A stretch of 64,000 nucleotides of DNA. Origin: Fratercula arctica (taxonomy: Eukaryota > Chordata > Aves > Charadriiformes > Alcidae). Made by a program: the position numbers and the translations under genes. Location: positions 5,826,100-5,890,099 of the forward strand of contig CANTUZ010000025.1 of NCBI GenBank assembly GCA_947846985.1, given 5' to 3'. Under the pieces are notes generated by a model, which saw nothing but the letters and a program-made list of their open reading frames with translations, had not been told where the DNA came from and did no database searches. Shown piece by piece: positions 56,512 through 64,000 of the stretch (position 1 is the stretch's first letter; every line of letters begins with the position of its first letter).

Positions 56512-59500
56512 GGGGCTAAGCTCTCTTCATATCCTCAAAGTAAAGGGGTGAGGAGCCCTATAAGTATCCATTTTGTCCCTCATCTTGGAATCTGAGACAG
56601 GTTCCACAAAAGAAAAAGACACCCTTAAAAAGTAAACTGCTTATTAAATGCAACTGGGAAATAGAGATGGCATGTAAAGAGCAATAAATCAGAGTTGGGA
56701 AATGAGCTAAAAAATCTACTCTAACTTGAAACATAAATCAAATGCAGTGTAACAAATGTTCTTTGCAAGAATTTGTTTATGGCTGCAGGCTTCAGAGAGC
56801 CAAAGCCAGTGTGTGGTTGGCTTGGGGATACTCCACAGAAGTTCATCAGCCTGGTTCAGTGCCTTGCTGGGAGACTGGCCCCAAGACTCACATACTTGAA
56901 TCTTTCCATTCAGGGACAAGGATAACAACAGAAAAATTGTTCAGCATGTATGAGGAATGCACAGAGCACAGAAAAAAAAAATAAAAGAAAGGTAAATGCA
57001 TTCTACTGATGTTTCCTTCAGTTCTTCTGTGTTTAAGAAAATAAAATGGTGATTGATAGCAATGCCCACACCATAGCTAAAATGCAGCAGAGCTGTTCAC
57101 CACCCACAAAAAAAACCCAGTCTCAGCACCTGAGTCACCTTCCCTTCCCATTCTTACATCATCAGTCTCCATTCCCACTTTTCTGGTGTCCTTGAAAATT
57201 TGGGATTTTTAGTGGTCTGAACTTCTTGCTATTTAGACTATTTGCGATCTTCTGCTATTTTGAGCTAGGCTCCATAAAACTCAACCAAAACAGTAGAGGA
57301 AAGATCTGAAGTTCCATCTCACACAGACCCAGGCCTTCTGTTGATCTCAGCTGCTCTCCAGCTATCCCCTTTTGGGTAAGGTGATACTTTGTAGATGTCG
57401 TGAGACTTGCCAACACTGCTCAAACTCTGTGTTTGGAGAAAGAATAAAACCATTATTTCTTTATTTACCCCCCAAATAACCAGTGACTTTGAAGTATGCA
57501 GCTGCTGAGAAGAACAAGGCTCCTATGTTCGTATAAAGCACATAGTTTGGTAGCACGTAGTTTGGTACAAGTGTCCCTTATCAGCATTTCCCCCTGGAAA
57601 TAACAACATAGTCATTGCTGTGTACTTCTGCCATCTTTATGTAGGAAAGGAGATGACCAGTGCAGGTGATGGTGGGAGAAAGAGGAAAAATACCATTCCA
57701 CCAGGGCAAAGGAACCTGCAAAACCAAAAGCAGTGGGAGAGGTGAGACCTTTAAATGAACAACATTGGTGGAGAAAAAAAGCACACGGAAAATGAACATT
57801 GAATAATTTCTGAAAGTGGAAATAGCTCATTTTGCTTCTTTGGCAACTATGCCTGTGTAAACCATAGACAAATAATAGGTTCAGAGCAGCAAGTGACAAG
57901 TTGCCTTGTATTGGTGGCTTCTAATTGTGATCATGGTATAAGAGAGCACAGATTCCTGACAAAAATTGAAAAAATCCCAACAGATTAATTAATAGGTTTG
58001 TCCTGGTTGAACTAGAGAATCTGGTCAGGTGCTGCCCAATGACGTGAATCCATATCTGCATGCAGAGGCGTGTATAGATGTACCCACAATAGCACTTTGC
58101 CAATCCTAATCAGTTTATTCAGTTGCAGTTGCTGCTGCTTTCTGCCTCTCTAGATCCTTTGGTGCAGTTAAAGCTGAGGTTGGGAATAAAAGGCAAAACT
58201 TTTTATGTCTCAAGATTGACTTGTATTTCTCTGTAGAATGCCCACAATTAATAATGGAGGATAAAACCCAGCCCTCTGGAGGAGAGGCTAAACCAACCAA
58301 TATTCCCTTGAAATCACCATGGCAAAGTCTATGCATCTTTGACAGTGTCTTGTAAAATTCACAGTTTTCTATTCATTAGCTTATTTCAAATAAATGAATC
58401 TTATATTTGCAGAGAAGGGAACTTTCTCCGGGTTGCTCTGCTGTCAAGGGAGGATGAACAACATTTTGCACATTTTGCAAAATTCAGCTGAAAATGCTTT
58501 TTTACATCTTAGCACAGCAGTAATTTATATAAAAACTTAAAATTATTTCCTTGCTTAGAACTAAATGTATGAGAAACAGGGGATCAAAGAGCTTTAAAAT
58601 CAAGTGATCATTTGGGTACAATGAGCGGGTGCAGTGTGGGAGATTTCTGGTACTTTTTTCCCCCAAGAAAAAGGAGCTTAAAATTACTCAGTAGGGCATC
58701 TAAGCCCCAGTGGGGAAGGGAAGGTGGGAACCTAAACTCAAAAAGCCTAACACTTTCCCACTGTAGGAAAGTCAAGCTCAAGGATATCTATGGAGATGTG
58801 CTCAGACTGTGATTCTTTACAGGTCTAAAAAGAGTGAAGACCTGTTTTGGCGAGCTGCCTGTACAGATGGATTTATTTTGTGAGTAACACATAGAAGAGT
58901 GCCCCTTCTATTCCCCCCTCCAACTGCCTTTGCAAATGTAGTTTGTCAGAGTGGTGAATTTCAGGGAGATATTATTCCAACCAAAGAGGTCACTTTATTC
59001 ATCACGGACAAGGATGATATGGATCTTGCAGATAGTTTACACTGTCCTGGATTACAGACTTTTTCCTTAACTAATGAACTAGAACTAGGGATTTACCACT
59101 TTTTGCACAAAGAAGTGTCACCCTTTGCTTTATAGGAGATTATTTAATTTGAGAAATAGATATAGTTCCCAAGCCTTATAGCTGTGTCTTAGTTTGGAAT
59201 CCCTGAATCCCTGTCTGTAGTAACATTAGAGATCAGTTCACTGCTGGGGGATTGCTGGCTGCTGGAAAGGGCTGCTGCTGAGGCATATGCTCTTTTGATG
59301 TCCCTCCACTCTTTATGGGTCCAAGGCAGCGCAGTGCCACATCTGCGCTGCAGAAGCACAGCTTTTTTTTTTTTTTTTTTTTAAAAAAAAGCCCTGTTGA
59401 ACAGCCGGGAAGTGTCCTTTGTAGTTCTAAACACGAATACATTTATGATCTGAAAGTATGTTTTACAAAGCAGGATTCCATATGGCAGCTGAGGTCCAGA

Positions 59501-60693
59501 GCTGGGATGACTCAGGAAATAGAGAAGATGAAAAGATCAGCACAGTTTATTGAACAGGTCTGATGGTTCCTGAAGCATCCTCAGCTTCATGGATTGAACA
59601 GGCAGACTTAGTAACTGGCAGAGTTGGAGACACGTTTTGCAGTAGCTGGAAGTCATGACTACATTTTTCAGACTGATATTCTTGTAAATAAGCATATACT
59701 ACAATACAGCTCAAATTAAGGGGGTTTTTTTGTATGTGGGATTTTATATAGGGAAATAGCCAGTAGGAAATCTGATTATAAGTGTAAAATGGCTCTATAG
59801 AAAGCAGGTAATAAAAAAGGCCAGAAAATGGGCATGAAACAAATATCTTTATGAGATTTCGGAGGTTAGAAGCAACTGTTTGAACAGAGTTTTTTTAGGT
59901 GATAAAGTAAACAGTAAACTCACATGTTCCACACAAATGAAAAATAGGTAAATATAGCGCTCCTCAAACTGGGAATTACTTGTATTTACTCTTGACTATA
60001 TTTCTACTTTGACAGTCGTTTTTCTTGTCTTTGCTTGCTGAAGCAAAAGCCAACTTCTGTGCAAACTGCCTGCAGTAATCACACATGGAGGAGGCCATGT
60101 GTCCTCCAAAAGCCCTCTGTGACTGTCTTCAGTGCGTTGGACTTCAGTCTTTGAAAAAGCAGACGTACAGTCTGAGTAGAGGGTCCCACCTGCCTCAGGG
60201 GGAGGAAAGCTCTTCCTGGAGGTACCCACCTCTGCACACAGCAGCATCCCATCCTGCGCTGCCCAATAGACATCGATGACTGCCTTGCAACTTGCTACTG
60301 ATGAATGAGAAGGCACCTGCTTTATTATGGGGAAAAAGTCATGAGACTTCTAGTTCTGCCCATTCTTGTAAATTTCTCTTTTCATGGTGATTTGGAATAA
60401 ATTAATTTATTACAAAACTTGATAAATATAGTACAAGAGACCTTTCATTTCCCAAAAAAGCTCTGATCTCTGCTTCTCATTTCACAGTGGACCTAATGTA
60501 CAAAAGATTCTCCCCAGGTTGCTCTGTGTGCTTAAGAGGCAATCTTATTCCATATCAAGGCCTGATGATAGGATCTAAAGGTAATCAGCCTTTACAAACA
60601 TGCATAAGTATAGCCAGGAAAAGATGTCAGACTAGCAAGAAAAACAGCTGACAAAGGCAAGTCTGAGAAAGGTGTGTTTGACTGCAGGCCTAT
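56512..60693. other. Unique-looking sequence, no gene recognised
   Basis: The longest frames (58899-59135, 59996-60316, 57612-57899) have no recognisable domain. A T22/A8 run lies at 59363-59392. No repeat family recognised. Confidence 0.5.
59363..59392. repeat. Poly(T) followed by poly(A)
   Basis: About 22 T then 8 A, able to form a short hairpin. Could be a decayed retrotransposon tail; no body was found next to it. Confidence 0.9.
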
Positions 60694-61444
60694 TGTCATG
60701 GCTTGGGCTGGACTGGACACTGAAACGAACAACAGATGCTCTCTCCCACCTCTCGCTCCAAGGAGAGGAGGGAGAGAGAGAGAGAGACTTATGAGTTTAG
60801 AAGAGACTGAACTACTTCAATGAAAATATTAATAAAATAATAAAAATGAAATAGTGAAATGAATATATAATATATACAAAAACTGTATCAGGTTCCCAGG
60901 ATGATGATCACATCACATCACAGGCACTGGGGAAATACCAGACTGGACTCAGCGATGGGTGGGAACTGGGTTCCAGAGCTGGAGTCAGGAATGCATGGCT
61001 CAGGATCAAAGGCAGATGAACAGAGTCCTCCTCGGACACCGGCCAGTGAAGAAAGAGGGATGACCCTTTGATACCTCAGCTTTTATACTGAGCATGGGGC
61101 AGATGGGATGGAATACCCCTGTTGGCCAGTTTTGGGTCACCTGTCCTGTCCAATCCTCCCTGCAGGTGTGACCCCTCTATGCTCTTCTGCTTCCAACCCT
61201 CCAACGGGGCAAATAACAGTTAGCTGACCTTGGTTGTTCTAGCAGTAAGTATAAGCAAGAGCCTCTCTGCATACCATTCCTTGTCATAAATTACAAATAA
61301 TAAGGTCTTATCACTCTGAGAGTGAACAGTTTTCTGCATAATATGCTGTTAATTTCAGAGAGTTTCAGTAAGTTAGAAGAGGCTTAGCTGCAAAGTAAAA
61401 TTACTGAAAAGAAAATTGGTTCTGTTTTACCTCAAACCAGGACA
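60694..61444 (-). mobile_element. 3' LTR, family A, of ERV-L copy 5
   Basis: 751 bp, minus-strand ends TGTCCTGGTTTGAGG and AAGCCATGACA, among the best preserved family A copies. It has an AG-rich stretch at 60760-60785, the TATA region near 61080, and abuts the ERV-L 3' region at 61445. Confidence 0.92.
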
Positions 61445-62010
61445 TTCCATCCCTTATTCCATAGCATTTGCGTCGTGCTCAGATCACTATTACTTTTTTT
61501 ATCTATCAAATCTATACACACACATACATGTATATATACACACACGTACCTCATTTATGATTTATTTTATTTACACAAAAGTTTGCTAAGTTCATTTAGT
61601 TCATAATTGCAGGATTTCATCTATCCTAGTAGACTCTCAGGACAGGAAAAAATGGTATGAAATTCATCATGGTTCATGCCCATGGGTAGCATGTTCACAT
61701 CAAAGAGTTTGCTGGATGCCGTTTGATGAAGCTAGCTCAGGTTTCATCACTACTATGTTATCCTGAAAAACACTTATTGAACACTGTTCATATTATATAT
61801 CAATAAGCATCATACAGCTCAGAATTAAGTACTCTTACCCAGGGTTAAATGTCCTTGAGTTACACATTGAACTTCTCCACCCTTCAGCATCACCCACCAA
61901 GTACATCCAGATCCTTGAGCAAAAACAGTCCCACTAATGGGTTTGCCTTTGCCTGAAGCAGGAAAAACCCAGTTTTCCCCAGCATATTCCTTTCATGCAC
62001 CACAGGGGCT
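61445..62010 (-). mobile_element. ERV-L copy 5: 3' noncoding region and integrase C-terminal end
   Basis: Minus strand. 62010-61826 is the integrase C-terminus (VVHERNMLGKT, PASGKGKP, GCTWWVM..GEVQC), then the 'cataatactaaca..'-like region near 61790, the TA/CA-rich stretch (61505-61550), and the polypurine tract 'ggaataagggatgga' next to the LTR. It is cut at 62010 by the insertion of copy 6, so its remaining pol must lie beyond the right edge. Confidence 0.85.
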
Positions 62011-62341
62011 TGTCGTGGTTTGGCCTCAGATGGCAACAAAGAACCACGTGTCGCTCGCTCAGCGCTTCCCGGTACGGGAAGGATCAAAAGAAAAAAGCAA
62101 AACTCTTGGGTTGAGACAAAGGCAGTTTAACAGAACAGCAAAGGGAACAAGAAAACAATAACACAGACAGAGAAATATACAAACGCGATTACGGAACTGC
62201 CCTTCCCCGCCGGTCCGGACACGGGGACGCACCAGCCCACTCCAAACCCGACGGCCGGCCCCCTCCCTCCTTTTAACCTCAGGGTGGGCGTGGCTCCCAT
62301 GGCATGGAATACTTAACCCTGTCCCTGCCGGAACCAGGACA
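62011..62341 (-). mobile_element. 3' LTR, family D, of ERV-L copy 6
   Basis: 331 bp, minus-strand ends TGTCCTGGTTCCGGC and AAACCACGACA. Contains a TATA-like 'ggttaaaagg' (about 62275), GC-rich leader and 'ctgttaaactgcc'. It links family D solo LTRs in this window to ERV-L internal sequence. Confidence 0.93.
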
Positions 62342-62624
62342 TTATCCACCCCTTATTCCATACCATTTTGCCACGCCCAGATCTTACAGTTTTCGGAACA
62401 TTTGACTAGTGTACCCGGCGTAGCTCATGCACACAGTCCATGGGCCGAAGATGCAGATCTTGAGGAAGTTGCTGGGCATCAGCTCTGATCCCATCACCAC
62501 TTTGCTTTACTCAATTCTTCATCAAAGTCCATCTGTCCTTAATTTGGGTGATTCTTACTGCAGTACAGCCAATAGCAATTATAGTAATGAGGACATACAG
62601 TGACAGTGTTGCACACGATTTGAT
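62342..62624 (-). other. Polypurine tract and 3' noncoding region of ERV-L copy 6
   Basis: Minus-strand 'aaggggtggataa' abuts the LTR. About 270 bp lie between the pol stop and this tract. They hold no env and no long frame. The same segment is found in copy 1 (9640-9960). Confidence 0.8.
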
Positions 62625-64000
62625 TCATTGGCTATTCTCACCCAAAATCAAGTCCCCATGAGGTACACATCGGACTTCCCCATCCTTCTGCATTACCCAC
62701 CAAGTGCACCCAGGTCCTTGGGCAAAAGCAATCCCACGGATGGGTTTGCCTTTGCCTGAGGCAGGACTAACCCAGACTGTCTTCCCTAACATATTCTTCA
62801 TGGGCACTACGGGGACCTTATCCCCTTCTACAGTACGTGGAAGTTTTGATTGGGCAGGGCCAGCCGGATTGGTAGATCCCCTGGTATTAACTAGCCAGGT
62901 AGCCTTTGCTAAATGTGCATCCCAATGTTTTAAGGTCCCACCACCCATTGCTCTCAGTGTAGTTTTTAACAGTCCATTGTACCGTTCTATCTTCCCAGAG
63001 GCTGGTGCATGACAGGGGATGTGATATACCCACTCAATACCATGCTCTTTGGCCCAGGTGTCTATGAGGCTGTTTCGGAAATGAGTCCCATTGTCCGACT
63101 CCATTCTCTCTGGGGTACCATGTCGCCACAGGACTTGCTTTTCAAGGCCCAGGATAGTATTCCGGGCAGTGGCATGGGGCACAGGGTATGTTTCCAGCCA
63201 TCCAGTGGTTGCTTCCACCATTGTGAGCACATAGCGCTTGCCTTGACGGGTTCGTGGCAGTGTGATATAATCAATCTGCCAGGCCTCCCCATATTTATAT
63301 TTCAACCATCGTCCTCCATACCAAAGAGGCTTCAAACGCTTGGCTTGCTTGATTGCAGCGCATGTCTCACATTCATGGATGACCTGTGCAATAGTGTCCA
63401 TGGTCAAGTCCACCCCTCGGTCACGAGCCCATCTATATGTCGCATCTCTTCCTTGGTGGCCTGAGGTGTCATGGGCCCACTGAGCTATGAATAGTTCACC
63501 CTTATGTTGCCAATCCAGATCCACCTGAGCCACTCCAATCCTAGCAGCCCGATCCACCTGCTGGTTGTTCTGATGTTCCTCCCTGGCCCGATTCTTCGGT
63601 ACATGGGCATCTACGTGGCGTACTTTCACAACCAGATTCTCTATCCGGGCAGCAATATCTTGCCATAGTTCAGCAGCCCAGATGGGTTTGCCTCTGCGCT
63701 GCCAGTTGCCCTGCTTCCACTGCTGTAACCACCCCCACAGAGCATTTGCCACCATCCATGAGGCAGTGTAGAGATAAAGTACTGGCCATTTTTCTCGCTC
63801 GGCAATGTCCAAAGCCAGCTGCATGGCTTTCACCTCTGCAAACTGGCTCGATTCACCTTGTCCTTCACTGGCTTCTGCAACTTGTCGTGTAGGACTCCAC
63901 ACAGCAGCCTTCCACTTTCGATGCTTTCCCACAATCCGGCAGGACCCATCAGTGAACAGGGAATATTGCTTCTCATTTTCTGGCAGTTTATTATATGGTG
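62625..64000 (-). CDS. pol: ERV-L pol, RNase H and integrase part, open frame (partial at the edge)
   Basis: Minus strand, open from the window edge to a stop near 62625, over 450 codons. RNase H shows D in LFTDGS and E in QFAEVKA, but 'YTASW' where the other copies have TDSW: the third catalytic Asp is Ala (codon 63764-63762). Integrase follows with H-H-C-C (AHDTSGHQG, HECETC), and D in WQIDYITL, D in ESDNG, E in KIERYNG with 35 residues between the last two, all intact, then the C-terminal domain ending GDLILGENSQ. Codons that are stops in copies 1-3 are CGA or CGG here. The catalytic change implies reverse transcription would fail without help, though integrase looks whole. Upstream RT lies outside the window. 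Confidence 0.9.
   Translation of the reverse strand, partial: PYNKLPENEKQYSLFTDGSCRIVGKHRKWKAAVWSPTRQVAEASEGQGESSQFAEVKAMQLALDIAEREKWPVLYLYTASWMVANALWGWLQQWKQGNWQRRGKPIWAAELWQDIAARIENLVVKVRHVDAHVPKNRAREEHQNNQQVDRAARIGVAQVDLDWQHKGELFIAQWAHDTSGHQGRDATYRWARDRGVDLTMDTIAQVIHECETCAAIKQAKRLKPLWYGGRWLKYKYGEAWQIDYITLPRTRQGKRYVLTMVEATTGWLETYPVPHATARNTILGLEKQVLWRHGTPERMESDNGTHFRNSLIDTWAKEHGIEWVYHIPCHAPASGKIERYNGLLKTTLRAMGGGTLKHWDAHLAKATWLVNTRGSTNPAGPAQSKLPRTVEGDKVPVVPMKNMLGKTVWVSPASGKGKPIRGIAFAQGPGCTWWVMQKDGEVRCVPHGDLILGENSQ

Larger units (their letters stand above)
62011..64000 (-). mobile_element. ERV-L copy 6, youngest copy, nested in copy 5 (runs off the edge)
   Basis: Minus strand. 3' LTR of family D (62341-62011), polypurine tract, 3' noncoding region, then pol. 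The left flank gggct (62006-62010) should recur beyond 64000 if this is a clean provirus. Pol is open across the whole visible part, unlike every other copy here. Confidence 0.88.

Noticed and set aside
1..64000. CRISPR arrays, tRNA or rRNA genes, bacterial operons, host exons
   Set aside because: Looked for on both strands by eye. No regular repeat-spacer array, no cloverleaf with conserved tRNA boxes, and no host protein domain outside retroelements was found. Short single exons cannot be excluded without a search.

Overview
This window is repeat-dense, gene-poor vertebrate nuclear DNA, almost certainly from a bird. The evidence is a set of CR1 LINEs with the avian octamer tail (ATTCTATG/ATTCTGTG type), several families of endogenous retrovirus (ERV) whose LTRs start TGTCCTGG and whose pol looks like class III (ERV-L type), and an LTR with degenerate 'CTGCTCCAGCATGGGTCC'-like tandem repeats. 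No bacterial features, rRNA, tRNA, CRISPR array or convincing host exon was seen. Roughly half of the window is retroelement.

Layout. 1-370: CR1/LTR chimera. 1538-11105: ERV-L copy 1 (+) with gag, protease, RT, RNase H and integrase remains, interrupted by a solo LTR (4355-4704), an internally deleted antisense provirus (5884-8068), a solo LTR (8886-9627) and, in its 3' region, another LTR that itself holds an LTR. 15286-21700: ERV-L copy 3 (-), broken by a class II-like solo LTR (17479-17805, 6-bp target duplication) and a solo LTR (19196-19516, 5-bp duplication). 21860-23525: 3' end of a further ERV-L (+) holding a CR1. 23572-24376: CR1 pieces in opposite orientations joined to an LTR end. 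26938-37920: ERV-L copy 2 (+), split by an 8.2-kb antisense, env-bearing provirus (27284-35437), which is itself split by a CR1 (28620-29556). 39463-40130: tandem-repeat LTR. 44184-45092: CR1 with inverted terminal repeats. 47509-48928: solo LTR holding a second LTR with a 4-bp duplication. 49567-52478: CR1 with nearly complete ORF2. 55710-56506: clean solo LTR. 60694-64000: two nested ERV-L copies (-); the inner one has the only long open pol frame, running off the right edge.

The region is a layered record of insertions. Target duplications of 4, 5 and 6 bp fix the order of most nests. Most copies are decayed by frameshifts and by stop codons, many of them at CGA arginine codons turned to TGA. 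The most notable points are two different elements that entered almost the same base of pol in two separate ERV-L copies; an env-carrying provirus with class III-like gag/pol that keeps a target duplication but has no 5' LTR; and a young pol frame that is open but has lost an RNase H catalytic aspartate. LTR families are named A to G here only for cross-reference. They are not database names.
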